From the NCBI GenBank assembly GCA_963665545.2, contig CAXXKZ010000007.1:580096-644095 (forward strand): a stretch of 64,000 nt of DNA, read 5' to 3'. The DNA comes from G963665545 sp963665545. Its GTDB lineage: Bacteria; Pseudomonadota; Gammaproteobacteria; Xanthomonadales; SZUA-36. Position numbers and translations under genes: made by a program. Shown here piece after piece: positions 19,013 through 29,081 of the stretch (its first letter is position 1; each line of letters starts with the position of its first letter). The notes under the pieces are model-generated. The model worked only from the letters and a program-made list of their open reading frames with translations, was not told where the DNA came from and did not search any database.

Positions 19013-20338
19013 ATGTCGATAACAGCGGACCTCGAACGCAGTCCGATGACAGGCTTCCAGGTCATGGCGATCATGATTTGCATGGTGATCAATATGATGG
19101 ATGGCTTCGATGTGCTGGTCATGGCCTTTACCGCCCCGTCGATTGCTGCCGAATGGGATTTGTCCTCCACTCGGGTCGGAATTCTCCTCAGCGCCGGCCT
19201 GCTGGGCATGGTTCTGGGTTCTTTGATCCTGGGTCCCCTGGCAGACCGCTTCGGCAGGCGGCTGTTGATTTTGTTCTGCCTCTGCGTCATTACGGTCGGT
19301 ATGTTGATGTCGGCACTCAGTCAGGGTGCAAATCAATTGGCCGCCATGCGTTTGCTGACCGGTCTGGGCATCGGTGGAATCCTGCCGGGGCTCAACACCA
19401 TTGTTTCAGAGTATTCATCGCTGAAGTGGCGTAGCTTCTGGGTCAGTTTTCTGCAGACGGGATATCCCATCGGCGCCACCATCGGTGGTGTGCTTGCGGC
19501 GATTCTGATCGCAAGCTATGGCTGGCGCTCGGCTTTCTGGCTGGGGGCCCTGGCTTCTCTCATCATGATTCCGGCGGTCTGGAAATATTTGCCTGAATCG
19601 TTGGATTACCTCACGACACGCAGGCCCAAGGGTGCCCTGGAGAAGGTCAATACCGTTTTAGCCCGGATGGGCCGCCCTGGCTGTGCAGCGTTGCCAGACC
19701 GGGTAGAAAATGCCGCGGGCGTCGGTTCCAAAAGTGGCTACGCCGACCTGATTTCCAATCCTCAATTGCGTCGCAGCAGCCTGCTCATGTGCGCCGCATT
19801 CTTCATGATGATGGTGACCTTCTATTTCGTGATGAGCTGGACACCCAAGATTCTGGTGGATTCAGGGATGTCGACACGCCAGGGTATATCAGGCGGCATC
19901 ATCCTCAATGTTGGCGGTATTGTCGGATCGATTCTGTTGGGCTATTTATCCTCTCGCCTGCCCATTCAGCGGCTGATCATTGTCTACGCCATTTTCACCG
20001 GCATCATGATGGTGGTGTTTTCACAGGCGGGCGGGTCGGCGAATAGCATGGTGGGGGTTGCAGCGTGCCTGGGGTTTTTCATGTTCGGCTCGATGGTGGG
20101 ACTTTACGCCCTGGCCCCACACCTTTACCCGGCGCGAAGCCGGGCCGCAGGGATCAGTATTGCCATCGGCGTTGGCCGCATCGGTGGCGTGCTGTCACCG
20201 CTGCTGGCGGGCGTCCTGTTTGACGCCGGTTGGGCCAAACCGGACGGCTATGTGCTGTTCGCCCTGCCGCTGGTAGTCACTGCAGCAGCCATATTCTTAT
20301 TGGGCCGTTCCCTGGATCTCAAGCCAAAGTCTAGCTGA
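19013..20338 (+). CDS. MFS transporter, aromatic-acid:H+ symporter-like
   Basis: Major facilitator of about 441 residues with twelve hydrophobic segments. The motif NMMDGFDVLVMAFTAPSIAAEW in the first helix and GPLADRFGRRLLI after the second are typical of the AAHS family that imports benzoate-type acids. GIGGILPGLNTIVSEYSSLKWRSF marks helix four and five. ATG 19013 is preferred to 18959 because the DGFD motif then sits at the normal distance. Probably controlled by the divergent TetR. Cargo is unproven. Confidence 0.88.
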   Translation: MSITADLERSPMTGFQVMAIMICMVINMMDGFDVLVMAFTAPSIAAEWDLSSTRVGILLSAGLLGMVLGSLILGPLADRFGRRLLILFCLCVITVGMLMSALSQGANQLAAMRLLTGLGIGGILPGLNTIVSEYSSLKWRSFWVSFLQTGYPIGATIGGVLAAILIASYGWRSAFWLGALASLIMIPAVWKYLPESLDYLTTRRPKGALEKVNTVLARMGRPGCAALPDRVENAAGVGSKSGYADLISNPQLRRSSLLMCAAFFMMMVTFYFVMSWTPKILVDSGMSTRQGISGGIILNVGGIVGSILLGYLSSRLPIQRLIIVYAIFTGIMMVVFSQAGGSANSMVGVAACLGFFMFGSMVGLYALAPHLYPARSRAAGISIAIGVGRIGGVLSPLLAGVLFDAGWAKPDGYVLFALPLVVTAAAIFLLGRSLDLKPKSS

Positions 20339-20342
20339 AAAG

Positions 20343-20397
20343 GAGTCTCGCTTCCCTGCTCCCGCCTTTGGCGGAAGGCGGCTGCGCTCGACGGCAT
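20343..20397 (+). repeat. Dispersed REP-like repeat, copy A
   Basis: A 55-base stretch beginning GAGTCTCGCTTCCCTGCTCC contains the palindrome CCGCCTTTGGCGG. The same sequence occurs inverted at 51225-51279 with three mismatches. It lies just after the MFS stop codon. The 227 bases from 20339 to 20565 hold only this and the second repeat. Confidence 0.8.
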
Positions 20398-20494
20398 GCA
20401 AAAGGCGCCTGGCCCCTCTGGTACCGCTCACGCGCAACGGCTTCGTCACCTTACTTCTTGCCCTGTGGGCAAAACGTGCGGTTCCTCGGGCCTG

Positions 20495-20543
20495 CGCTAT
20501 GCTCGACTTACCCAACCGGGATCGGCGGGTCGCCTGCGGCTCC
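20495..20543 (-). repeat. Dispersed 50-bp repeat, copy B (inverted)
   Basis: Reverse complement of the repeat at 18213-18262, with small differences in the CCGGCCCC/CCGATCCC section. The end nearest 20495 is followed by GCGCAGG rather than GCGAGAC, so similarity stops there. Confidence 0.75.
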
Positions 20544-20565
20544 TTCATCAGCCATCGTCGCCGGA

Positions 20566-21453
20566 TTATTCCGGTGCTGGAACCAGCAGACGCTTGGCCA
20601 CTTCTCCATGGAATTTGCCTACGCCTTTGGCAAAATGGAGCATGGCCGGCGCCAGTAGCAGTCCCAGGCCAAAAGTGAGCGGTGCGTACCACTTGCCTTC
20701 GATATTACCTGTACTGACAATGCCCAACGGCTCGAGCAGCAGCGCGAATGGTGACAACAACAGTGCAATTGACAGCGAAATGCCGGTAATGGCAACAGTG
20801 AAATAAAAGATACCCAATGGCAGTTTTAGGATCATATAGCCCTTGGTGGACCAGGTGCGGGGGTCGGTGACCATGGCCTTGAGCCGTTCAACGAATGGCC
20901 GTTCTTTCTGCTGATAGACTGGCCGCCTGGGCATTCTGATCCCCAGCATGGTCTCCACCAACCGCCCCTCCATCAGGGACAACATTCTTTCAATCGACAC
21001 GAATAACAAAAAGAACGGCAGACCGATGATCAGGATCGAAAAACCAACGGAGAGCGCCGCGCCGGTTACGGTCACCGTAAAGTATACGATGCCGGTCAGC
21101 AAAGAAAGGATCATATACAGCAGCGCGCTGTAGGCGGTGGGATCAGACATCACAGAGAAGAAATTTTTCTTGCCCGTTTTTCTTGGATGCTGCTTTGGCG
21201 CGGCCAGCGCCGCGGTTACAGTCACCTCAGTCTGTCGGTAGACTTCGGCGACTTCATCAGGGTCGCCATAAGTACTGGCAACCAATTCCACAACATCGCC
21301 TTCCGATTTGTCCGGGTGCTCGTGCACTTCGGCACGCAAATATTCTTCGGCGTCATGCAGCGCGTCCTGGATCACTGCAGGGTCTTCGTCAACCAGGTTT
21401 GCAGCAAGACGTTGCAGGTACTGTTCAATAGATCGGGGTGCACTGTTACTCAT
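20566..21453 (-). CDS. HAAS-domain membrane protein with two sensor-type repeats
   Basis: 295 residues. The N-terminal 75 residues (RSIEQYLQRLAANLVDEDPAVIQDALHDAEEYL, then ELVASTYGDPDEVAEVYR) form a HAAS-like helical domain that typically pairs with PadR regulators. Two similar membrane segments follow, each with a TAYSALLYMILSLLTGIVYFTVTVTGAALSV-type pattern (second copy: TKGYMILKLPLGIFYFTVAITGISLSI), resembling the putative-sensor domain. Its start overlaps the PadR stop by four bases, so PadR and this protein form one operon opposite the ABC exporter. Probably a membrane sensor or modulator; exact function unknown. Confidence 0.8.
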   Translation of the reverse strand: MSNSAPRSIEQYLQRLAANLVDEDPAVIQDALHDAEEYLRAEVHEHPDKSEGDVVELVASTYGDPDEVAEVYRQTEVTVTAALAAPKQHPRKTGKKNFFSVMSDPTAYSALLYMILSLLTGIVYFTVTVTGAALSVGFSILIIGLPFFLLFVSIERMLSLMEGRLVETMLGIRMPRRPVYQQKERPFVERLKAMVTDPRTWSTKGYMILKLPLGIFYFTVAITGISLSIALLLSPFALLLEPLGIVSTGNIEGKWYAPLTFGLGLLLAPAMLHFAKGVGKFHGEVAKRLLVPAPE

Positions 21454-21842
21454 TTTTCAATTACCTTTTGAGGATTTCTTAATATGGACTCGACCAGTTT
21501 GCTGGTTCGACGCCAGGTGCTCTTCCACAGGGTCAGAGATTCCCGGCCTTTCTGAGTGATGGCGTAATATCTTCGGGGAGGACCCGTAACCGAGGGCACG
21601 ACATGGCTGCTGAGCAGCCCTGAGGCATGCATGGAGCGCAGTACCGGGTACAGTGCACTTTGCTTTACGATGGGTTCATCATCGTTCACGGCTTCGAGTT
21701 GCTTGGCGATTTGATAACCATAGAGGTCGTCGCTCGCTTTGCTCATAATCGCGAGCAAAATCAAGGATATGGTGCCAGCATTCAGCTCTTTCTGAAACTT
21801 CTTGACGTGGAGGTCTCCGCTGATAGTTTCAGAATTTATCAT
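21450..21842 (-). CDS. PadR family transcriptional regulator
   Basis: 130-residue winged-helix repressor of the PadR type: SLILLAIMSKASDDLYGYQIAKQLE, then KQSALYPVLRSMHASGLLSSH and the wing GPPRRYYAITQKGRESL, with a short C-terminal helix for dimerisation. It is encoded just before the HAAS protein and divergent from the ABC exporter with about 100 AT-rich bases between them, the arrangement usual for PadR repression of drug or peptide exporters. Confidence 0.92.
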   Translation of the reverse strand: MINSETISGDLHVKKFQKELNAGTISLILLAIMSKASDDLYGYQIAKQLEAVNDDEPIVKQSALYPVLRSMHASGLLSSHVVPSVTGPPRRYYAITQKGRESLTLWKSTWRRTSKLVESILRNPQKVIEK

Positions 21843-21860
21843 TACTCACTGCCTAATATG

Positions 21861-21902
21861 TTGTAACTGATCATAGTACTAAGTTTATAATAGTGTTATA
21901 CT
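21861..21902 (+). promoter_or_regulatory. AT-rich divergent promoter/operator region
   Basis: Between padR (start 21842) and the ABC ATPase (start 21946) lies a TTGTAA (21861-21866) followed after 19 bases by a perfect TATAAT (21886-21891); a second -10-like TATACT is at 21897-21902. TAGTACTAAG and TAGTGTTATACTA on either side form an imperfect inverted repeat that could be the PadR site. Assignment is by eye. Confidence 0.45.
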
Positions 21903-21945
21903 AACTGCAAATCAAATTTTTGAACTAAGGTCCAGGAATTAAAAT

Positions 21946-22737
21946 ATGTCTGAAACATTGATGTCATGTACCGATCTGAGCAAGTCATTTGAATCCGACG
22001 GCGAGCCCGTCCCGGTCATAAGGGCTGTGTCCCTGGAAATCTATCAAGGGGACTTCACCATCCTGATGGGCAGCTCAGGTTCCGGTAAATCCACTTTGCT
22101 TTACCTGCTCAGTGGTCTTGAGTCCATTAGCGCCGGGCGGGTCTGGTTCGAGGGTGAAGAAATCAGTTCATATAGTGAAAAGCAATTGTCGCTGTTGCGC
22201 CGCAGCGGTATGGGCTTTGTATTCCAGGCGTTTAATCTGGTGCCCAACCTGACATTGTTGGAAAATGTACTGGCGGCGGGTTATCTGACGGCCACTTCCA
22301 AAAAAGACATTGAGGCCCGGGCCAATCAGCTTCTGACGGATATGGGCCTGGGCAAGCTCACCGGCCGTTTGCCGGCGCAAGTATCGGGCGGCGAACAGCA
22401 GCGCGCTGCGACGGCCCGCGCATTGATCAATTCACCCCGAATCCTGTTCGCCGATGAGCCCACCGGCGCCCTCAACAGCGCTTCGGGCTCTGCCGTGTTG
22501 GACAGATTCAGCGCTCTGGCAAAACAAGACCAGACCATCTTTATGGTGACCCATGACCTCAAGGCCGCTTGCCGCGGCAATCGCGTATTGTTCCTTCGCG
22601 ATGGAGCCTTGCACGGGGAGTTTAAATTCGAGGCACTTGACCACAACGCGGGCCACAGCGCGGATCACAGCACTGGTCAGGACTTGGTGCAGCGTGAAGA
22701 GGCGCTGTTTGGCTGTTTGAGCGCACGGGGATGGTAA
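21946..22737 (+). CDS. ABC transporter ATP-binding protein (MacB/LolD type)
   Basis: 263-residue ATPase. Walker A is GSSGSGKST, Q-loop in FVFQAFNLVPNLTLLENV, signature VSGGEQQRA, Walker B ILFADEPTGAL and H-loop VTHD. The VPNLTLLENV stretch and DEPTGAL are typical of the MacB/LolD family that powers FtsX-like permeases. The tail after residue 230 is a His/Ser/Gly-rich stretch (DHNAGHSADHSTGQ) without family similarity. The permease starts two bases after its stop. Confidence 0.93.
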   Translation: MSETLMSCTDLSKSFESDGEPVPVIRAVSLEIYQGDFTILMGSSGSGKSTLLYLLSGLESISAGRVWFEGEEISSYSEKQLSLLRRSGMGFVFQAFNLVPNLTLLENVLAAGYLTATSKKDIEARANQLLTDMGLGKLTGRLPAQVSGGEQQRAATARALINSPRILFADEPTGALNSASGSAVLDRFSALAKQDQTIFMVTHDLKAACRGNRVLFLRDGALHGEFKFEALDHNAGHSADHSTGQDLVQREEALFGCLSARGW

Positions 22738-22739
22738 GC

Positions 22740-25145
22740 ATGTCGGAGAACACCACCACGTCTGCACCCGGTAGCTTTAGAGGCCTGCTGTTGTTGGCCG
22801 TGGCCAATATTCGTCGCGATCGTTTGCGCACGACACTGTTGCTAATGACGATCGCACTGGCAACGCTCCTGTTCATCACTTCGCTGGCGTCAATGGCGGG
22901 TATGCAGGCGCCGGTTGAGGCCATGCTCGAGCGGCAAAACGCTTCTCACTTGTTGATCAGCTTCGATTCGCGAGTTTACCCGCCGTCGCGGATCATCGAT
23001 TGGTTTCGTCAACACGATCGAGTGGAGCGCATCAGCCCGTTGATGCCAAATGTGTTGAGCAACGGCCGCCCCATGCACGCCGGCAAATTCTTCGGCGATA
23101 CGCTGCGGCTGACGGAACGACCGCTGGCCGAAATGCAGATCGATCAATTGAATTTTATAGCGGGCGAACAGCGGCCCTATCCCGCACCGGGCGAAATCTG
23201 GCTGCCGACCACCGTAGCGAAATCTGGCGGTCTACAGATCGGTGATGTGCTGGAGATTGCCACCGACGAGGGCGCGGTCGAATACACATTGTCCGCCGTC
23301 GTCGTCGATCCGCAATATTCCAGTGGTTTTAACAATCCGGTTCGCGCCTGGATCGCCCCGGGGGAACTGGCGGCGATCTACACACCCAGAATGCTGCAGA
23401 ATTATCAGCTCGGTGTGCGTCTGAAGGATGTCGCGGAGCAGGATGCCATCTGGCAAGAATTCAGTTCGGGTTTCGATGGCGGTTTCGCCGGCGGACACCT
23501 CAGTTATCAGGACACCATTAATTCCTATTCCACCTTGCTAAAAATTCTGGCCGTGATGATCCTGATCTTCGGCCTGATGTCGCTTGCTGTGGCCGTGTTT
23601 ATCATTTCATCAACCATTTCCGGGGTGATTCTGGCCAATTACCGTACCTTTGGCGTGCTCAAGTCGCTGGGCTACACGCCCGGAAATGTCGGGGCAATCT
23701 TCCAGATCCAATTTCTGTTGATGTCTCTGGTGGCAGTGCCGCTGGGCATTGTAGGCGGTTGGTTGGTCAGCAAACAGTTGATCGCCGTGATGCTGGATTC
23801 GATTGGCAGCATCGATGCCGCACTTCCTTTTGTTGCGCCTGGAGGGGCGACCCTGGTCATCATGGTTGGAATCATCGCAGTGACAGCCGCACTGGCAGGC
23901 AGAAAGGCAGGCCAGATCAAGGCGGCGTCATCCATCCGATTCGGTGCCCCGGAACAAGGTGTCAAACGCCACAATCCAGTGCGCCTGACCTGGGCGCGGC
24001 ACTTGCCCTTGTCACTGGTGATCGGTCTCAAAAACGTGGCTTCCGGGGGCCGACGCGTGATCTAGGATTTGATCACCTTCACGGTGACCGCATTCGTGCT
24101 GTTTTTCAGCATCAATGTCTACCATTCGATGCAAGAGACCGGCAACAATCTGCCATTCTGGGGCTTTGATGGCTCCGAAATAACGGTCAAGGTCAATGCC
24201 GGAAATTTCACCATGCGCTATGCAACCATGAAGGACTATCTTGTCGCTGTACCCGGGGTTGAAGTCCTGGCGGGTTTAAGTATCAATAATGATGTCCTGC
24301 TGCCACCCAACGGGGAACGGGTCTCCATACCCGTTTCCGGGCACATCATCGATGGCGACGCGGACGCGATGGGCTTTATCAACCTGGAAGGGCGTAATCC
24401 TTCTGCGGTGGGGGAAATCAGCCTGGGTGTCAACCTCGTCAGGGACAATGGCCTGGTGCTGGGTGAGGAGGTACGGTTCGATGTTTTCGGTCAACCGCTG
24501 ACATTCACGCTGACCGGCGTGTTCCAGGGCACCAGCAACAACGGTTACTGGTATCGCATGACACTGGCCAGTGCCCTGCAGGCGGACCCCAATTTCGAAC
24601 CGGATACCATCGGCATCATTACAACCGATGAAGTCGACCGCCAGGTCATCATGGACGATCTGGAAGCACAGCTCGGTTCGGCAGTGGATGTCGAAGCCAG
24701 CGAAAAGTTCATCGAAGCCCAGCTCAACCAGATCGTCAGCAGTATTGGCCTGGTCGTGGCTTTCCTGTCGATCGTTTTTCTGCTTGTCAGCAGCGTCAGC
24801 ATTTTTAATTCGACCACCATGAGCATCCACGAATCCAAGCGGCAGCTCGGCATTTATAACGCGCTGGGCTATACCCGCACCCAAGTTCGGCTGATCCTGG
24901 TGAGCAAGAGCGCCATCGTCGGCGTGATTGCCACAATACTGGGCTTTGTGGCTTTCTGGCTGTTTGCCAAACCCATCATGAGCAGTCTCATTTCCGGCAT
25001 GGGGATGCCTGAATTTCCGATTTTCATTGACACTGAAACGACTATTTTGGCCTTTCCGCTGGTGATTGGCGTTTGCGTGGTCAGCGCCTGGATTCCCTCC
25101 AACAGTGTCAGCAAAATTAAAGCAAGGACCTTGATTGTAGAATGA
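22740..25145 (+). pseudogene. FtsX/MacB-like ABC permease, interrupted by in-frame TAG
   Basis: Permease of the exporter, about 801 residues if read through. The first part (to 24062) has an N-terminal membrane helix, an extracytoplasmic domain and a three-helix FtsX domain (LLKILAVMILIFGLMSLAVAVFIISST). It stops at TAG 24063-24065 after GGRRVI, and the same frame continues with DLITFTVTAFVLFFSINV, the helix opening the second permease half, then another periplasmic domain and FtsX domain ending in KARTLIVE. A TGG to TAG change is the simplest explanation but the original residue is not proven. Each half alone might still pair with the other as two chains if 24069 TTG is used. The end overlaps the serine hydrolase start (ATGA). 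Confidence 0.85.
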
Positions 25146-27022
25146 AACACTTCACATCCACATTTAAATCTATCTCCAGACTGCTTTTGCTGACGGTCTT
25201 TTCAGCCTCCATTCACGCCTCAGATCGGGATCCAGCGACCATCGAGAAGCTCGATGCCTTTTTCAATCAGCACCTGGAGAACATCCAGTCGCCGGGTTAT
25301 TCCGTTGCACTTTTCGACAAGCAGGGCGTAATTTTCTCCAATGGCTACGGGGTCGAGGTGGTTGGCGGTTCCACGCCCATGACGGGTGACTCGATCATGG
25401 CGATTGGTTCGCTGACCAAGTCTTTTACCGCCATGGCCATCCTGCAGCTTCAGGAGCAGGGACTGTTGTCTGTGGATGATCTCGTGACCGACCACCTGCC
25501 CTGGTTCCGCAGCGCGGATAAGTCGATCAGCGACCAGATTACAATCCGCATGATGCTGAACAATGCCAGCGGCCTGACGCCGAGCTTTAATATCCTGGTG
25601 CGGAATCTGTCGCGGAGTCCGGATGCATTGGAAAACGGCGTCCGGTCGTTGTCTTCTTATAAGGCGACGCGCAAGCCGGGCGAGTCCTAGGAATACTTCA
25701 ATGAAGGTTGGGATGTGCTGGGTCTGATCATCCAGGAAATTTCAGGTCAGCAATACGAGCACTACATTGCCGATCACATTCTCGGCCCACTGGGAATGAG
25801 CAGGTCATCTACCGATCGCGCCGTGCTGGAGACCCTGCCGGTGCTGACCGGACACCATGCCGGGATCGAGCCCAGACCGGCACAGTTTATTCATGTCCAG
25901 GGGGCCTTACCTGCCGGTTCCGGGCTTTACAGCACGGTCAACGACCTGGGGCGATACCTGATGGCGCTGATGAATGGCGGCGAATTTGAGGGACAGCGTG
26001 TGCTTCAAGCCGCGAGTATCGAGCAGATGTGGGCCCCGGCTATTCCGCTGGTGATCATTCCCCATGATCTGGGTGGGACAGGAAAACCGGCCCATTACGC
26101 CATGGGCTATTTTGTATTCGACATCGATGGTTACAACTATGTGGGGCACGGCGGGGAATTCAGCACCATGTCCAGTTTCGCGCTCATCGACCGGGAAAAC
26201 GACGTTGCCATCGCCTTGCTGTACAACACCGGTTCACTCTATCCATACACCAATCAGAAGCACTACTACGCCATGATCGCGGGTTTGCGATTGGCGTCGG
26301 ATCTGCCGCCCTCCGAGTTTGGCATTCCGCGCCAAAGCGACCCTACGATCAATGATTTTGTGCCCCCCCGGGATTCTGTCGCGCCGTTGATCGGTGCCTA
26401 TATCACCGCATCCGGCAAACGGCTGGATATTGAGGCCGGTGGCAGCGAGGGATTACACGCCTTCCTGACGGATGGTATTTATCCGGTAGATTTCGATGTC
26501 GATTTCGTCAACAGCACCAATGTCATCATGCGCAACATCAAGGATGCAAAAAATGGCACTTTTGTGACTGACCGTTCCGGAAACATCAGCACGATTCGCT
26601 TTGATGGCGACCTGTTCCGGCGCAAATCCGAGTCGGCCAAGGCATTGCAGCCGTTCGAGTCCGAGCAACTAAATATCAGCTTCGGCCTGCCGCAAGACTG
26701 GCAATTGCAGTGGACCGATGGGGGCTTCAAGGCCAGCAATGGACCATACACCTTGAGTGGCAGACGAATTGGGCAGGAATTCAATGACTGGATGGCTGCC
26801 AATGGCCTCACCAGCGACCGCATGGCGAGGGGTGAGATGCGCAACGGTTATTATTTCCAAAGCCAGATGACGCGCGATGGCGAGGGGACACAAACGATTG
26901 CGATGCACAGCAACCACCGCGGCGAAAATTACCTGTTCGAGCTGACATCTGCGGATGGGGAACTGACCTATGCGATTATTTCGACGCTAAATCCTTTTTT
27001 GGACTCGTTGCAGTTGCCTTAG
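25142..27022 (+). pseudogene. Exported beta-lactamase-class serine hydrolase, interrupted by in-frame TAG
   Basis: Class C beta-lactamase/esterase fold, about 626 residues with an extra C-terminal domain. Signal peptide KSISRLLLLTVFSASIHA, catalytic SLTKS (SxxK) near residue 95, and HGG in YVGHGGEFST. At 25688-25690 a TAG follows KATRKPGES, and the same frame goes on with EYFNEGWDVLGLI, which contains the second catalytic motif YxN. In homologs this place is usually aromatic (PGxxF/W-x-YSN), so TGG to TAG is the likely lesion. Truncation before YxN would abolish activity. It overlaps the permease stop and ends in TAG at 27020-27022. Confidence 0.85.
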
Positions 27023-27043
27023 GACAAGGTGAAATCGCAGTGC

Positions 27044-27151
27044 CCAATGGGTCCCGGGTCGAGCGCGGGATGACATTTACACAAGCGTCATCCCGGACAA
27101 GTGACGAGTATCGTCATCCCGGACAAGCGAAGCGCGATCCGGGACCCATTG
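27044..27151. repeat. Palindromic CCCGGA/TCCGGG repeat cluster
   Basis: The segment CAATGGGTCCCGGGTCGAGC at 27044 pairs with GCGATCCGGGACCCATTG ending at 27151, and GTCATCCCGGACAAG occurs twice between them (27087 and 27113). It belongs to the same family as the perfect hairpin at 29651-29722. It fills the gap between the serine hydrolase and the S41 peptidase. Confidence 0.8.
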
Positions 27152-27208
27152 AGCGCTCATTGATAGCGCATCGGCTGACGAATTACATCTATTTTGGAGA
27201 TTACCAAT

Positions 27209-28630
27209 ATGTTCCAACGTCAAAAAAGCGTTCAACGCCCATCGATACTGGGAGCCCTGTTTCTACTCGCATCAATTCCCGGTGTTGGATTTGCTGCTGA
27301 GTCTGGTGTCGAAGGCCTGTGGTTGTCGGACGGATACGGCTTCTTCATCGAGATCGACAGTACATCGGCCACACTGTATGAAATCACCGCCATCAGCTGC
27401 GTGCCGCGTGCAGATAAACTGCTGAAGGCATCGGTTGAGCCCGATGGCTCTTGGCGTTTTCGCGCCAGTGATGATTCCGGCACGGCGATCATGGTTCCCC
27501 TGTCCGCATCGCAGATGTGGTTCCAGCGCATTGGCACGGCATCGGACATCCTGCTGCGGCGGACTGGGACCCGTCCGGTATTTTGTGACGAGGATCCGGT
27601 AAATACGCCGCAGGCAAATTTTGATGTGTTCTGGACAAACTTTAAGGAGCACTACCCACTGTTTGAACTCAAAGGAATCGATTGGGAATCGGTTGGCGCC
27701 GAAGTACGCAGCCAAATCACTGACGCCACCACGGATGACGCGCTCTTCGATCTGCTCGTCGGCATGATCTCACCACTGGAAGATGCGCACACCGGGATGT
27801 CTTCGGAGTCCCCGGAACGGCAATTCATGGGGTTGCGATCTGATCCAGCAATGGGTTCAGATTTGTCTTTCATGGCGCTCCGGTCAAAACTTGAGCAGAA
27901 TTTTGATGAAGCGTTTGCGGTCATTGAATCTAGTTATATCGAAGGCGAATTCCTTTCATTCTGTCAGGGTCATCTGAAGTTCGCCAAATTGCCGGGCGAG
28001 CTGGTATACCTGCGCCTCGATCAGGAAGGCGGCTACACCGAGGCACCTGGTTTTTCCGCCCAGTTGGAAACGATGGAAGCGGCATTGGATGAGGTGTTCA
28101 CGGCATCGCGTGGAGCAAAAGGCTTAATTCTCGATGTCAGAAAGAACTACGGAGGCTCCGACATTCTGTCCCTGGCGCTGGCCTCACGCCTGACTCAGCA
28201 AGATTACTTTGCTTATGCGAAAGTGATCCGGCTTGATCCCGACGATGCACAAATTCGTACACCGCCACAGGAACGACGGGTAGCGGTGACTTCCTGCCCC
28301 GGCTTTTACGGGCCGGTCATTCAACTCATCGGGCCTTACACAATAAGCGCCGGGGAAACGCTGACCCAGGCCATGTTGGGTCGTAAACCCGAAATTATCC
28401 GCGTTGGCGAGAACACGCAAGGCGTGTTTTCAGACACGCTCGGCAGGCAGCTGCCCAATGGCTGGCGGTTTCGCTTGCCCAACGAGCTTTTTCTAACCGA
28501 GGCCGGGACCTATTTCGACGGCCCAGGTATTCCTCCCGATATACAGGTTCCGGTGTTTCGGGCCGAAGACATTGCCGCCGGCCGTGACCCGGCTCTTGAA
28601 AAAGCGCAGGAGATCCTCCTCCGGCCTTGA
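27209..28630 (+). CDS. Exported S41-family peptidase
   Basis: 473-residue C-terminal-processing-type peptidase. Signal sequence SILGALFLLASIPGVGFAAE; a lipocalin-like or beta domain up to about residue 130; then the tail-protease core with NFDVFWTNFKEHYPLFELKGIDW, LEDAHTGM, KGLILDVRKNYGGSD and the nucleophile serine in GPYTISAGETLTQAM. GSDILSLALAS after the DVRKNYGG turn is typical of the S41B group. ATG 27209 has TTGGAGA upstream. Together with the preceding serine hydrolase and ABC exporter it suggests a peptide-handling or self-protection module. I do not see a PDZ domain. Confidence 0.85.
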   Translation: MFQRQKSVQRPSILGALFLLASIPGVGFAAESGVEGLWLSDGYGFFIEIDSTSATLYEITAISCVPRADKLLKASVEPDGSWRFRASDDSGTAIMVPLSASQMWFQRIGTASDILLRRTGTRPVFCDEDPVNTPQANFDVFWTNFKEHYPLFELKGIDWESVGAEVRSQITDATTDDALFDLLVGMISPLEDAHTGMSSESPERQFMGLRSDPAMGSDLSFMALRSKLEQNFDEAFAVIESSYIEGEFLSFCQGHLKFAKLPGELVYLRLDQEGGYTEAPGFSAQLETMEAALDEVFTASRGAKGLILDVRKNYGGSDILSLALASRLTQQDYFAYAKVIRLDPDDAQIRTPPQERRVAVTSCPGFYGPVIQLIGPYTISAGETLTQAMLGRKPEIIRVGENTQGVFSDTLGRQLPNGWRFRLPNELFLTEAGTYFDGPGIPPDIQVPVFRAEDIAAGRDPALEKAQEILLRP

Positions 28631-28669
28631 ATGTAATGGGTGGTAATGGGTGGGGTCACTGACCCCGGG

Positions 28670-29071
28670 TTACTGTAGTTGTCGCATGGCCCCGAACAAA
28701 TCTTCGATGTGCCAGACCTCAGCCACCCTGTCGCCTTCGAAGCGCAACATATCGACGCCACGCAATATAAAGCGCTTGCCAGTGGGTTCGATGCCGAGCA
28801 TTGCACCCTGGTGCGTGCCTTCGCCTTCCCAGTGTCCCATCAGCATGTCGTTTTCCTCGACCATGAACTTGATCTGGAAAACGAAATCCGGTGTGGCGCT
28901 GCGGAACCAACGAACGCCCGCCATGAATGCGTCCCGCGGTGAGCCGTCCAGTTTCTGGTCGACCAGGCCGTAGTGGGACAGGTAGTCTTCGTTCAGCCAT
29001 TCGGGTGTGCGGGAAAAGTCGGCGGTGTTCCAGGTCTCGATCAGCAGGCGGTAAACGTCTTTGTGATTCAT
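28670..29071 (-). CDS. SnoaL-like (NTF2-fold) protein
   Basis: 133-residue small alpha+beta-barrel protein of the SnoaL/ester-cyclase type: VYRLLIETWNTADFSRTPEWLNEDYLSHYG, then FMVEENDMLMGHWEGEGTHQG and RFILRGVDMLRFEGDRVAEVWHIED. Family members are isomerases, cyclases or hydratases, or accessory factors. ATG 29071 is chosen because the preceding codons overlap the cupin terminus. It is the last gene of the leftward run hyuA-hyuB-cupin-SnoaL, separated from hyuB by a large hairpin. Confidence 0.82.
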   Translation of the reverse strand: MNHKDVYRLLIETWNTADFSRTPEWLNEDYLSHYGLVDQKLDGSPRDAFMAGVRWFRSATPDFVFQIKFMVEENDMLMGHWEGEGTHQGAMLGIEPTGKRFILRGVDMLRFEGDRVAEVWHIEDLFGAMRQLQ

Positions 29072-29081
29072 GCGGTCAGAT

